Shown piece by piece: positions 24,241-36,699 of a stretch of DNA of 64,000 bases (position 1 is its first letter; each line of letters begins with the position of its first letter). Position numbers and translations under genes: made by a program. The DNA is taken from contig JAODTK010002621.1 of NCBI GenBank assembly GCA_026419785.1, positions 299,744 to 363,743 on the forward strand, in the 5' to 3' direction. Under the pieces are notes generated by a model. That model saw only the letters and a list, made by a program, of their open reading frames with translations. It was not told the DNA's origin and made no database searches. The stretch is from Sclerodactyla briareus (Eukaryota > Echinodermata > Holothuroidea > Dendrochirotida > Sclerodactylidae).

Positions 24241-25930
24241 ATCATCGCTACTGTTGACCTCGCCAGATTACCTCCCCTTCGATGCTGGACTATTTACATT
24301 AACAACCCTCCTCTGCCAGTCCTACGTACACCTGAAGCCTGCGTCGCCCCAAATTTAGACTTTAACAACCCTTCCCGCAAAACTGACCAACTTGCCTAAC
24401 AGTGGAAGCCCCCTCACCAGATAGGCGACGACCATGCCTAGCGAAGATCCCCCCCTCCTTCCCAGAACACGAACATCCACACACTGAACGCCTCCCCAAC
24501 ACACTCTAAATTTAACCACCTAGTGAGAACCCCGCTATCGTCCTACCAGCAACGCGAACCAACGCGAACCGTCAAACTAGGTAGAATGCCACAAATCGCG
24601 ACTTTCGACGTAGTGGACTTCAGCCTGCACAACAGTTTACGGAATCGGATCTTGGATTTCCTGGCCTGTCACCCCCCCCCCTGTAGATTATTATGCCTAT
24701 CCGACAACCACCCACCTCTCATCCCCCAACTATCCTGTTTACCCCCTGGCTACTAATATCCCCACCCATGCTCCCGAAAAAAAGACAAACCGCGTACGCT
24801 TCACTATCACGCGACTAAATTCCCTGTCACATTCGGACAATCGAATCCCCCCACCAGCAAACAGCTTCCCTTCTACCTTATCCCTCCCCAAGTCCACCTG
24901 TCCCTCCACCCACAGCGATTGGAAAACCGTTTGCCCGCTCTGACTTGTCTTCGCCCCCCTCTGTATCTTCCCCTGCCCCCACTCCCATCCAACGACCCCC
25001 CTGCACCGCCTCCTCAACCTTGCCACACACTGAAACTAGCTAGTGTCAGGCAGATCACCACTACTCCGTTGTATCGGCAGGCAGCCACCCCCCTCTAACT
25101 CGTAATCCCACTGACACTTCACGTGCCCCAAGCCTCGTTCAAGCCGGCTATCTATGAACACTTCTTACAATCTCTAAAAATCTAACCCATACCGCTATGT
25201 CCTCAAGCCTCACCCCTTTAAACCAGCCCCGACTTCCGATACTCAAATCCACTATCACAACCCTGACAGCTAGCAGCCTATACTTCCCTCCCATAACAGC
25301 ATATAAATAGAAGACAAAATACAGAAAAACTGAAAAAAGTGGGGCCTACCACCAGTTGAAAAATAATGATGCAAAAAAAAAAATAGTACAAGTAAAACCC
25401 TCACAAACACTAGTTTACCTCACGTTTATTTCGACCCCGGTGCACTTACACATACGAATAACAATTACTAGGTCAAAATGATACGAGAAACAATCAAAAT
25501 ATCCTAGGCCCTACCCCACGATAAACAAACGAATCAATAGAAAATCACCACACTCAGTAGCAACAAAGCGCACTCACACTCAACCTCGACGAGAAAAAAA
25601 ATCAATACTGTCGACAAAGAATGCCAGAGGCTACCTGTACCCTGCCCACGGAGCAGAACAACAGCAAGAGACAAAACTGGACATAGGCTTACGCAAATAC
25701 AAATAGCAACACTCAACACTCCCACCCAAGGGACATACACACCAAGGTAATTGCTACGCTATGACAGCTAATTACACTCAGGAACGGAAGGCAGAAAGCA
25801 TGCCTTGCTAGGGAGGGGGAACGAGTGGCCTAGAGCATAAATAGCCCCAAAAAGGACAACTCCTCACGCTGAGAGACTCAAAACCGCTCAAACACAGAAA
25901 TACTAACACAGAACACACACACCACTCCAC
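24241..25930. other. strongly A/C-rich strand upstream of the LINE endonuclease
   Basis: The plus strand is markedly depleted of G and T for about 1.7 kb (C-rich 24240-25150, then AC-rich to 25930). That is the opposite of random flanking DNA and continuous with the minus-strand LINE relic. It may be the element's 5' region or ORF1 in a decayed state, but I find no ORF1 motif. A short tandem ACGCGAACCA repeat occurs at about 24549-24572. Confidence 0.4.
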
Positions 25931-27240
25931 ACGAGAGCAACTTATGAAAATGACGGAATGGAAAGCAAAATACTTATAAACGGATAGAATATTCGACTAC
26001 TCTTGACGTTGGTGTTGCCAGTTCCACGTTGGTGTTGCAAGTTAAATCTCATTCAAGTAATAATAATCCTGATTTAAATGTGCTGATCTGTAATCAAATA
26101 ACCCTGAATTCTAAATTGGAAGCGTTGTGGTGTGTTTCGTGATTTGTCTATGGCTTGTTGGAAATCGCTAACTAACACGGAGTGCCCCTATATGATGTGA
26201 GTTTTGCACGCGCCTATAATCTGCCCAACTGGGCAATTTGTGTGTGGAATCATCTCAACAGGCATTACATTGCCGACGGAATATGGGTATCGTAATTTTA
26301 GTGAAATTTTCCGATGGATTGACTGAGAAGTTTATTTTCAGTTACCCTATGAACTAGAGGCCAAAGGGTGGCGATCATTGGGGACGGCCGCACCACCCCG
26401 AACCCAACTTTCTGAGAGCGGTCCATACATAACATTGTTTCAGAAAAAACGAGTTCGGGATATGCAACATTGTTTCGATGTGGCGGCGGCCCTCCAAAAC
26501 TCGCCCGAAGCGAAATAGACTTTGTCCAGGAGCCCCGTCCCATAGGCCTGGATCCCAACAGCTCGAGGACCTCTGTTAATAATATCCCAAATGCTTCGCT
26601 TTACCACCGCGAAGTGCTCAAAGCGCTTTACAGGGGTACCACGATAATAGACATCACGCACTCCGACAATCCCGAAGAGTAAATCGCGGCAGCTATAGCA
26701 GAGGGGCGTCGCCAAGAGGGGAGGGGGGGGGGGGCAGGGAGGGCGGCTCCCCCCCCCCCTATTGGGTTTAGGGCAGAGAGAATAAAATCGACAGAATGAT
26801 GTTTGTTTTTTGTTTTAATGCTACACTTCCGGTAGGGGTGGGGGTGAGTTAAAAAGACGTTATCCAACTTAGGTTATGTTCTATTCCGTTCTATCGAGGA
26901 CGCAAAATCGAAATTCAAACTGTTGCTGTTAATTTAGCGTTCGCAAATGTGGTGTATGTTTACTGTGTTTTGAGATTAACTGCAAACTGCGCAGCCGCTT
27001 CCGGCCTTATGTGTGGACCACGTGGCATGCGCGATCACTCCGACCCATGCCGATTTACGCCATTAGATATCTTTCCATAATTTTTTCCAGAAATTTATGG
27101 ATTTTGGTCAAAACTCGTGGACTGGATAATTACAAGTGTATCAAATGTGGCAACATTTTGCATCTAAGCAGTATAATGAATCAAAAAAGCGGGAGGAGGT
27201 ATAGGTTACCAAACATTGCTTGACCTTTCAGGCCCCTGGA
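25931..27240. other. no gene recognised; hAT-like end at 26699
   Basis: No coding sequence is recognised. A 19-bp duplication (ACGTTGGTGTTGCCAGTT, repeated) lies at about 26005-26042. At 26699 the sequence CAGAGGGGCGTCGCCAAG is followed by a long G-run. It resembles hAT-type termini, including one at 29384 read on the opposite strand. No partner end with a matching 8-bp duplication was found. Confidence 0.4.
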
Positions 27241-27685
27241 CCCCGAACAAAACAATAAAAACAAAAAAAAAAACAAAAAAAAAAAAAAAAAAAACAAACA
27301 CCAAAAAACAAGTTAAACAAAAAAAAAAAAACGAACACAAACAAAAACAAAACAAAACAACAATTAACAAAAACAAAAAAAACACAAAAAACAAACAAAA
27401 AAAAACAACAAAAAAAAAAAAACAAAAAACAACAACAAAAAAAAAAAAACAAACACAAAAAACAAAAAAACAAACAAAAACAAAAAAACAAAACAAACAA
27501 ACAAACAAAAAAAAAAAAAAACAAAAAAAAAAAAAAAAAAAAAACCAACAAAACGAAAAACAAAACAAACAAAAAAACAACAAAAAACAATAAAAAAAAA
27601 AAAACAAAAAAAAAAACAACAAAAAACAACAAAAAAAAAAACAAACAACAAAAACAAACAACCAATAAAAAAAAATACAACAATG
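27241..27685. repeat. A/C-only low-complexity tract
   Basis: About 440 bases are almost entirely A with single C interruptions (CAAA, CAAAA, AACAAC and longer A-runs), with only isolated G or T bases. Long open frames here are artefacts: polyphenylalanine-type on the minus strand and poly-lysine/threonine/asparagine on the plus strand. Confidence 0.95.
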
Positions 27686-27853
27686 TAAAAGACCTTGGAC
27701 GAACCGGCTGCACTCCTAGCCGGAAAGGCCCGCCGTCACTCACCCAACCCCACATTTCATAACAAAAGTCTTTGAACGGCCGGGGTATATGATATTGCAA
27801 AATTATATGTTTGATCTTGGCCTCTCTAGAAGTACGGAATGGCTTGTACCTTG

Positions 27854-28080
27854 CAGGGGTCACCAGAACTTTTCAAACTGGGGGCACAAGGTGGCACAGA
27901 CATTTGGTGGGGGCACAAGACTACCATCTAGCGGAGCGCACCATAGGTTGGCGCGGAAGCGCACAAGATTTTTTTTAGTTGCGCAAGCCCCAGATGGCCG
28001 GAAATGACCTTCCCGAGCGTTTCAGGTGGCATTGTGTACCCAAGCTTCAAATCGGGGCATTTGGTGATAACCAAATCTGC
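27854..28080 (+). mobile_element. hAT-like family fragment, motif copy (d)
   Basis: It starts at a CAGGGGTCACCAG terminus (27854). It then carries the GC-rich near-palindrome (27926-27962) and the second block CCCAGATGGCCGGAAATGAC (about 27988-28018). It aligns by eye with copy (a) at 15960-16071 on the opposite strand. The right boundary is not defined, and a longer element begins at 28189. Confidence 0.5.
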
Positions 28081-28188
28081 TGGCGGTTTTGAAAATTGAA
28101 CATTTTGGTCAGACCTCGGTCTTATCGCTGCTCCAGACTTTTGCCAGAATCAGAATATTCAATAACTTGTGCTCGACACTACTGTCAC

Positions 28189-29173
28189 CAGTGCGCTCGG
28201 AAGCGTTCCGCAAAGTGAGGGGAGGGGGACACATCGAAGCAAATGACCATCTGAGGCGGAGCGCCACGATCGGTGGCGCGGAGCCTACCAAGAAAAATTC
28301 AGATTTTCTTACCATCCAGATCGACGGAAACGGCACTTGCCAGGCTACCATAGCACCATCTACATGTGTTGATTTGAGTAAAGACCAGACAAAAAGTTTG
28401 TCATGTGCATACTAAGATGATTTACCGAGTACGCACATCATGTATTTTTCATTACTTTTGCTACTAATGGCTGAGTTTGCGTGGGATCCAGGGGTCTACG
28501 AACGGTCTTGTGGGATCGAGGGGAAAAGCCATAGGCGTCGGGACCACTCCAATTTGAGAGAAGGAAGGTGGCACCGAATTTTACGAGGCAGGTCATTGAA
28601 ACTACCGGAGCGCGCGAAGCGCCGAAAAAAAAAATGCAATTTTCCGGGCCCATTTTATCGAAATGGACTGCAAAAATTCAGGCATTTTTTAAATTGTATC
28701 TTCCTTCCAATTTTCCACGAATTTACGTCTGAATCTGTCATCTCAGAAAAATTGGGGGGGGGGCGTCTGCCCGCAAGGCTTCTGAAATTCATCGAGTGAC
28801 GAAATGATCGACGCATACAATCGTTGCGCGCGAAACACTGAAATATAAGCACTTTTGCTATTCGATTAAAAATCGAGAACTCGGTAGGAAGCATGGGTAA
28901 TCCTTACAATTCGGCCCTAGTCGGGTCCAAGATCTTCACTGGGGTACGCAACCTGGGTCCCGCACCTGGAATTATGACTAAGACAATTTCCAACGGGATT
29001 ATGTTTTGGTTAGACAAAAAATTGAACTCAGCTTAGAGTGATACAAATTTCGGCATTGTGCCATATTTTTTATTACGGTCCGGAAAAGAGCGGGGACAAA
29101 GATATGATCCCCCCCCCATTTTGTAAAGTGGGGGGGACATGTTCCCCCGTCCCCCACCTGTGTGACGCCCATG
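28189..29173 (+). mobile_element. hAT-like non-autonomous element, motif copy (e), same subfamily as 43303-44357
   Basis: The whole block aligns collinearly with the element at 43303-44357. Shared landmarks are the two conserved motifs (28248-28286 and 28312-28346), GAGCGCGCGAAGCGCCGAAAA (28609-28628 region), the TTTTGGTTAGACAAAA stretch near 29005-29020, a G/C-run pair, and the terminal GACGCCCATG (29164-29173). The left end reads CAGTGCGCTCGGAAGCG. The flanking octamers (28181-28188, 29174-29181) do not match, so the target duplication has decayed or the copy was rearranged. There is no transposase-like frame. Confidence 0.72.
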
Positions 29174-32025
29174 TGCGAGGCGAATTTGGCACAAATTACT
29201 GCTTTCTGTGATATTTTTCGTTTGGTTGTGCCATATCTATTCAAACGGGTAGTCGAAAATACTGACTACAGAATACTTTTTTCGAAAATCACAAAGCTCA
29301 TTTGGGGGGGGGGCACACGGTGGGGCACAGTTTCGAGAGGGGCGCGTTCCCCCCCCCCCCTGGCCCCCTTGGCGACCGCCACTGATACCATGTACCCCTG
29401 ACAAAAGACGATACCCCGCAAACATGACTATGAATTCTCTGTACTGATGGAAACTTGACTAAGTTAAGTTCCAGAAAAAAGGGCAATGAGCCAGTTCGTA
29501 GTTTAAGTGCGCATGCTCCCCACAGAATAGTGCGGGGAAATAGACGAGATTCGCGTCCGTTCCCCCCATAGCCAATATCGTGAGGCTTTATTTCAACTGT
29601 CTCCACTCACCACTATTTGAAAACTTAACCAATTCATCCCATGTTTTCGGATGTTATTGTTGGTAAGTATTGGGGGAAATCTGTTTAAAAAGGTCTGCGA
29701 TCGGACAGGATTCGTAGTTAGTTTTCAGGAGGGGAGTTTTCGAAAGATCGTTCGCACACTGTACGTGCAACGCGACGTAGAACTGCGGGTCATTCCCGTA
29801 TGACACAATCTCGTAATCATCTCATAAATGTAACTCCAGAACTGGCTTATTGTGTTTGATCTGGCTCCTCGGCTTTTAGAATGCTCGGAAAACGTTGGAA
29901 AAAGGGGCCTCGCCTCGATGGACAGGGGAACTCGGGCCTCTCGTGTTCTCTTGTGGTCTATCCCTGGCAGTACCTTGGCGCAAGGCGTTCGAGTACACCC
30001 CCACTCCACCCCCATAACAAATCCGCCCGGCAGAGAGAACCACATTATCTTTCTAAGCACCCGATGTCCATAGCCCCATCAGTAACGAATGCTAAATACT
30101 GATCTTGCAGCACAACGTGTTGAACCACGGCCTATTACTAACTATAGGTAGTTCAACATCGAAATCATGTGTGAAGAAATTATAATTATCCAGGAACAAA
30201 CTGAGGAAGGTCGCTCTTATCCGTCATACTGGTGGGGACCTCTGAACATGCGTTTCTTCTGACCCATGTCGACTGAACCTATATTTCGGTTGCAAGTGCT
30301 GCTAAGTATCAGGCCATATAAAGACGGAATGGCCTCGCCATCTCTGCCTTTGTTAGGCCTATATGCCAGGTGCCTACAGTCCAGTACTTACTGCCCCCCT
30401 CCCCACCGCCCCGATCTTGAAGTATGGTTATGAGCCTGAATTGTGCTCAAGATGTAATTGACATGTCAGGCATTCAACTATAATGTAAGTGTTAAGGAAC
30501 AAGTGTCCAAAGTCTTCTTAAAGCCTCCTGAAAAACGTACTCGGTATACACTTCTGATGACGTACACAGGCAACGGGGGAGATGCTTGGGGGCTCCAGAC
30601 TACCCGGAAGCCTGTCAGCCCCCTACCCCCCCCCCAAAAAAAAAAACCGTCCAAGGAATGTATTACTTGATATGCTGATACTCTGTCTAAAAGACAAAAA
30701 TTTACTGCCTTCCGCAGCTGGCGAAAGGCCATTCCGAGGCTTCTCCGGTGGTCTATGAGGATCCCATTCTCTAGAAAAGAAAAACAATCGTAGTGAAATT
30801 GCTTGAGCCGCGTCCAGACTCGATATGAACCCTGCACTTTTTCATCCAGTCCCCATTTTTCGTGTTTGCGAGTGAAGCGTTGACAATCATTTTTGCGTGA
30901 ACATGGTCGGCAGGCACCTTCCAAAACCATATAGGCTGATACGGTTTTGCCGCACCAGTCAAGAACTCTCTAGTTTGTTCTATTGATAAACGGTTTGGGA
31001 GCCATGGGATTACGGTTGCTTCAGGCATACCAATACCAAAATATTAGGGAAAAACAATCAATTATGTTGAATAATATTGAGAATGGTTTTTGGGAGCAGA
31101 TCTGATCAGAAAAATTATCATCAACTTCATATTGTTCAACTTACATGGCAAAATGATTGAGCATTGGGCAGTAAAAGTCATGGTGTTTTGTTAAATAATC
31201 CAGGACTTTATCTGACCAACGAGGACATTTGGATCTGACCATTAGAAACAAAGAGAGGAATCATTCAGCTACCCACATGAAATGCTACATAAATAACAAA
31301 TGAGCCCACATAGTTGCATTGAAGAGTACTCAACCGTTTTTTTTACAATATTTTCAGACTTTGACCCATGCTGACCTCATGTGATCTTTGCTCCCAGCAT
31401 AATAGCGATTGCCTTCTGTGTATCTGTAACTAACTCACCTGACAAATATAGCCCCCCTCTTCACACTGTGTTTAACTAGTGGGTATGTTCACAAGACAAA
31501 TGAACTTGACCTTGTTGGAACCTACATTACCTTCAACCTGTCATACAACCTAGGCCCTCTCATAGAGGCGTCGATCCCGGGGGGATGGGGGAGCCCTATG
31601 TAACCACCCCCCCCCAATATTGAGCCAAGTCCTTTCTGAGGAGGAGACGTTTGAGGTCGGCTGTGAGTGCCTACCGTGGTATGGTCCGCCGACGTCAGGG
31701 CGCTGTTCCCCGGTGTGAAAAATGTTGCTGACATTAATGCTGGTGTGCCCCGTTACAAGCTGTGGATTGTGAGCGGAGCTTAGCAGCACTCCGACGTCTA
31801 AAAACGGTGGCTGCGAAACACGATGACGCAGCTGCCTCTAAACTCTTGCGCAGTTTGCACGTTCACAGGTCTAGTTGATGATTGATATCATTCTCCTTGC
31901 AAGGGAGTTCGCCCCTCGATCCGAGAACGTAAGAATAGTTCGGCGTCAGTATCCGTGAATGACTGCTACAATGAACTACTTGGGACAAATTACGCCTGAA
32001 TGTTCCACGTAAAGTAGGCAGGACT
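29174..32025. other. no gene recognised; hAT-like end near 29384
   Basis: G/C-runs at 29300-29360 lead into a terminus that reads CAGTGGCGGTCGCCAAGG on the minus strand from 29384. The rest is unassigned. Minus-strand frames of 150 and 85 residues overlap at 30478-31028. They show no family motif and I do not call them genes. Confidence 0.4.
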
Positions 32026-32262
32026 CATGGGCGTCACAGTGGGGGACGGGGGGGAGGGGGAACGTGTTTCCCACTTCAAAAGTGGGGGTATCATATCGTT
32101 TCCCCCCACTTTCGACCGTAATGAAAAATAGGCACAGCCCGATTTTGTATCACTCTACTATTTGAACTGATTCATTTTTCCTAACCAAACACTACTCGCG
32201 TTGGGAAATTGTCTAAGTCCACTAATTCCAGTGCGGACCCCAGGTGAAGATCTGACCCGAAG
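32026..32262 (-). mobile_element. 3'-end fragment of the hAT-like subfamily
   Basis: Read on the minus strand this repeats the last 240 bases of the elements ending at 29173 and 44357. It contains the AGATCTTCACC and TAATTCCAG-like words, the conserved TTGGTTAGG stretch, the G/C-run pair around CCGTAATGAAAAATA, and the terminal GACGCCCATG (32026-32035 on the plus strand as CATGGGCGTC). It may belong to one element with the 5' end at 33512, but the flanking octamers do not match. Confidence 0.65.
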
Positions 32263-33370
32263 GTCGGAACGATGAAGATTTTTGTTTGTTATATACCACC
32301 TCCTATACCACCTACGCATCTATCACCTCTATATAGCTTGACGTCGTCATAGGCAATGCCTGTTATGTGCACTTGACGAACTTCGATCTTCCGGATCACA
32401 TTGGGAATTGAAATTACCTCGTGACCCTTTGTCATCCATGGAACTGCTCCCATATCCGGTAAGCCTACTATCGAAAAGAAAATGGTTGTGCGTAAACGGC
32501 TGAAACCGCGTGGAGCCGACCTTCATTATCCTCAACCTACATAGGACTTGAAACCAACGGCGTCTCAGTCCATATAAAACATATCTGAAATTGGCATCAG
32601 GCGTTAGGCACTGTTACTGACCCGGTAAATTCCTTCCACCGATATTTAGATATCGGGGGTAACGGCTAACGTGTCTCTGCTTCATTTGATAATCAATATT
32701 TCACCAGGCAATCATGATAACTTTTAATTATGTTTATTCCATCCTCTCCAATTATCCGATGTGAGTTTCAACTCAGGGTTTACAGGCTGATATTTTCAAA
32801 GATCACTCGTTCTATTCACAGCTTCATTGTCTATTCTTTCACTGAAACTATTGTTTGGTTATCTAACATCACCCAGTATGTTCAAGAGTCATTGGGACGA
32901 GGGCGACGTTCCCCATGAGATGATTGAGGTAAACATGGTTACAAATTGCTGATACTATTGAACGGCTGCCCGTGTTGACCTCCACAGACGACAGTGCCCC
33001 GCGATGGGGGAGGGGTATAAGGGCAGTGTTGATACTACCCGATCCAGCCTTTCGTTCATTAGATTATCTGCTCACCGTGACTGTCACTGATAAGTTGTGT
33101 TCCCGTCAATAGTTGAGCACACAGCATAGTGTCGGACTTACATTCGAAGTCATCGGTTGACGCTTTGACGAGACGCGCTTGTTTTTCACTACATCATTTC
33201 AACGGCACGCTCATCAGAAAGTGTCAACGCTGCCCCTATATGAGGCTAATAACAAACGACCCCGAAGATGGAATGGTCACCATTTTGAGATTTCGGTTTA
33301 ATTTTTGTAAGCCAATGGTTGAGTATACACAAGAAAAACCTTCCCTCCACGACCGCCGTTTAGACATGCT

Positions 33371-33512
33371 AGTGCCCCTCTCCTGGCCATCTGAGGGGGT
33401 CTCAGGCCAACAATTTTCACCTACGCTCCGCCGCCAACCAATGGTGGCGTCTCCGCTTAGATAGTCTACAACATCATCCCCCCCCAATCTTCAACGGAAA
33501 TCGACGCCTATG
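33371..33512 (-). mobile_element. 5'-end fragment of the hAT-like family, motif copy (f)
   Basis: Read on the minus strand it starts CATAGGCGTCGATTTCC (33512). A G-run follows, then CTAAGCGGAGACGCCACCAT and the rest of the near-palindrome (33421-33462), then the second block (CAGATGGCCAGGAGAGG, about 33371-33397). The element may extend to 32026, where the matching 3' terminus lies. Confidence 0.55.
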
Positions 33513-35440
33513 CCTGTCTCCCAATTACTCAAGGTTCTGCCATATAGAGCCCTCTACATTTTGAATTGCTCTGTGTGGTTCCAGAATTCTACTTTATCTT
33601 GTTAACCTTTCGTCGGTGAATCTTGCCTGGCCACAAAAAAATAGGGGTCATCCTACTCCCTATACTCTATCTGCCTAAATTGAACTTCATTAATGTTTTG
33701 CCTCCTTGAGATAAATTGGCATTTACCAGATGGCATTGACCCAGTTTTTTGTTTTTTGTTTAATTGTATCTCTCGTGAACCTTGATCTCCTTGAAATGAC
33801 ACTAAAAACAATATGATTCTTCCTCTTTATATTGTACCCTAGGTACAAGATTTGAGTATTCCTAGCCTCCTAGGTGTTTCCATTTATATTATATATCGTC
33901 CTGACAAGCTTTTTCAACTTGACCTCTCATGACCTTGAAAGACTCTTTCAACTGTTATCGAAAAAGGGGTTCATTCTAACTTGGGGACCACCTCCCCTAT
34001 ACTCACATATTCCGAACTTGAACGTACTTTCATTTGACAGATATCGTGCTAACAAGCCATTTCAACTTTGACCTCTCATGACCTTGGATGAGTTCCAACT
34101 GTTATAAAAAAAAACAATAGGCATCCTCACTAAGTTTTTGGTTTGTTTGGGGGGACATAGTGCGGCAGCCGTGACTGCATGGGTTTGCCGAGTTTTTAGC
34201 CTGAGGGGACGAAATCTTGATGGCGATACAACCTCAGCAGACATGTCTATAGCCTGTTGAAACAGGCGTTTGACTTTGTTCACCTCGTATCAGCCTCATT
34301 CACTCATTTGTGCAGAATGACCCTTTAACCAATCGGTGATTTGCCTAAACAAACGCCTGTGCGACTTCGTTCCGCTCGCTGTCGAGCTGAATCATGGGCG
34401 GGACTATGGGCGGTGCGACGGACGTCAATGTTGATTGCGCAATCGGACATTCTCTCTTTTACTAATTTACGGGAAATGGCCATGCCTGCTGGAAAATGAC
34501 TATTGATTTGATCTGGAATTGATTAGACAACCTCCAACCTAGTTTTGGCATACGTTAGATGGATATTCCTTTTTATTTCCCCATTTGAAGGATTCATATT
34601 TTTCCGAACTTCCGCGGCGATACCAAACAAACCCCAATACGCTTGCGCATAGCCGAAACAGGGCTTCTGTCAATTTTAGGCTTCAAATGCATCATTCTTC
34701 GATAAATTCTTATTTCAGCTCAACTCATATGAACTCCATATGAACAGGATGTAATAACCTTGATCAAGATGCTGGGTTGTGGAACTCATTTCAAGTGCGA
34801 AATAGGCCACTGTTAGTCTTCTATGTACTCGTCACTCCATTACATAATTTTTCCGTTAAATGAGAGTCCAATCGGCAAGTATATTAGTGTTGTTCACTCA
34901 CGAAATGGACCAGTCATCGTGTTAGATACTGTTAATCTTATTCGCTGCTACCCTCTCTTCGCATACACCTCCACTAAGTACACTCACTCTATTTACATAC
35001 TCCCCACCCACTCTCATCCAACTCCGCCACCGTGACCTCCTTACACTCGCTATATTAACACACTTCTCCCCCCCCCGCCTTCTCCTCCATTCCATCTCCA
35101 CTACTAGATAAACAAATATTGCTACAGGACTCAGTACCAGTTGGGTTCTTGCTTTTCCTTGACCGTTGCTTCTGGTTCTGAACCCCTGTCCTCTTTTTTC
35201 CGACACCCTTGAGTCCGGTTTGGACACCCTGTTTTCTGTTTTGGACGTATTGGATTCCAATCCTAATGGTCTGATTCCATTCTTGATGATTTTTATTACA
35301 CTCCGCGCACCAGGACGGCGCGGAGTGTATCACACTTAAAGGATCACGCGAAACAATGAGAATCCTCTTAAGGTGGATGTCATGGATTATCATATGACGT
35401 TAACTGAATTCTTGTTTGATATTGCTGATTCCGCTTTTTC
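33513..35440. other. no gene recognised; GC-box cluster
   Basis: No coding sequence is recognised. Around 34392-34430 there are two GC boxes (GGGCGGGAC, GGGCGG) followed by a GACGTCA word, which could be promoter-like. A C-run lies near 35069. Confidence 0.4.
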
Positions 35441-35575
35441 ACTGTCTAATTCATTCTTTGAAGGTTTGATTCTGTTTTGATGGGGTTTGATTCTTTTCGA
35501 TGGGTTGATTCTGTTTTCGATGGTTGATTCTTTTTTTCGCTGGGTTGATTCCAACTTTGATGGATTTGGTTACGT
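35440..35575. repeat. minisatellite, unit about 20 bp
   Basis: The pattern GGTTGATTCTGTTTTCGATG, with variants, repeats about six times (unit starts near 35463, 35486, 35505, 35523, 35543). The array fades on both sides, with further TGATTCC words back to about 35260. It abuts the 3' side of the LINE RT relic on the minus strand. Confidence 0.75.
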
Positions 35576-35689
35576 TTCGCGCTCCGTATCCTTGACACGG
35601 GAAATGATGGAAATTCCGTTTTCAGGAATTAGGGCACTAAAAGGCTCTTCCAGTAGCATAGTGTGTTTGGCTATTCCAGCGAGTCGCTT

Positions 35690-36510
35690 CTTCAGATTTA
35701 ACCCCAAGATACTTTAGTTTCCTTCACTCTTTTATAATTTTCACCAAGGATAGTGTAGGACAGAGTGCTGGCGGATTTTTCTCCTGGTGACACACATAGT
35801 TTCACATTTAGTCGGATTAAAGTGCATACCCCAGGTATGTGACCACTGTAACCCTGGTATCGGAAGATCTCTCTGTAGTATTCTTTCATCTTCAACCGAA
35901 TTAATAGTTCTATAGAGCATACAATCATCGGCAAGGACCCTAACTGTACTTGAAACTTTCTCGTGGATGTCCATTTATGTATAACAAAAAGGTGGGGACC
36001 AGGCAGTACGTGAGGTGTGCCGCTCAGGACGGCACCAATCGGAGCTGCTTCCCGTTTACACTAACCGTTGGAGTCGTTTCGTCAAAAATCCAGATATCCA
36101 GCTTTTGACATTGATCGTATACCATAATAATCCAGCTTTTCTAGTAGTCCGCTGGTGTGGAATGACATCAAAGGCCTTGGGAAGTCCAGACAAACGTCCG
36201 TCCATTTTCTTATTATCATGCTTTTGGCAGGTCGTGTCGTCAGCAGGATCATGGGATTCACATGAGCTATTCTCCGGAAAGCATGTTGGTGTTCAGCTAG
36301 GATTTTGTGCTTGGATAGATGTCGCATTAGATTACTGTCGATATGTGTTCAAATAGTTACAACCAGTATCTTGTCAGGATTGGGCGGTAAGTTCGCTGGA
36401 TCGGTAGAGCTCCTTTGCTTAAATATGGGGGGAAATAGCTGCCTTCTTCAGTCAGCGACAGGTCTCCTTTGTTAAGATCTTTGGAAAATCTATTGCAGCA
36501 CCGGGGCAAT
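35690..36510 (-). pseudogene. LINE reverse-transcriptase core, decayed, second family
   Basis: The minus strand carries an RT palm/fingers relic in correct order with a few frame changes. IFK...LPPNPDKI, near 36370-36450, corresponds to 'NYRPISL'. MRHLSKHKILAEHQHAFRR is near 36270-36327 and QTDVCLDFPRPL...GLLEKLDYYGIR at about 36110-36220. SGTPHVLPGPHLF, near 35990-36030, corresponds to 'SGVPQGSVLGPLLF'. The catalytic region VSSTVRVLADDCMLYRTINS is at about 35900-35955, with both ADD aspartates kept, and TWGMHFNPTKCETMCVTRR follows at about 35780-35850. YTILGENYKRVKETK lies near 35705-35750. The remains are of the CR1/Jockey group and distinct from copies A/B (ADDC rather than ADDT). No endonuclease was found upstream, and the 3' part is lost. 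Confidence 0.86.
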
Positions 36511-36699
36511 TTCATCTGCAGCAATCTTGAGGGTTGATTTGGTAATGTTGGTGATTTCGACCGTGTAGATATAACCGATGTGCGATTGCCCCCTCTATTT
36601 TAGGAACGGCTTCTCCATATCTCTGCTTCAGCAGGCTTACATGTCTATGGATACCCCAACTCCATAACCGAAGACAATATAGCGCGCTAAAGAGATAAC

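Noticed and set aside
27206-27863. Minus-strand frames of 97-211 residues rich in Phe and plus-strand frame rich in Lys/Thr
   Set aside because: Translation of the A/C-only low-complexity tract, not a membrane protein.
30478-31028. Overlapping minus-strand frames of 150 and 85 residues
   Set aside because: No family motif, two frames over the same bases, and the longer one runs into a C/A homopolymer; within chance for this amount of sequence.
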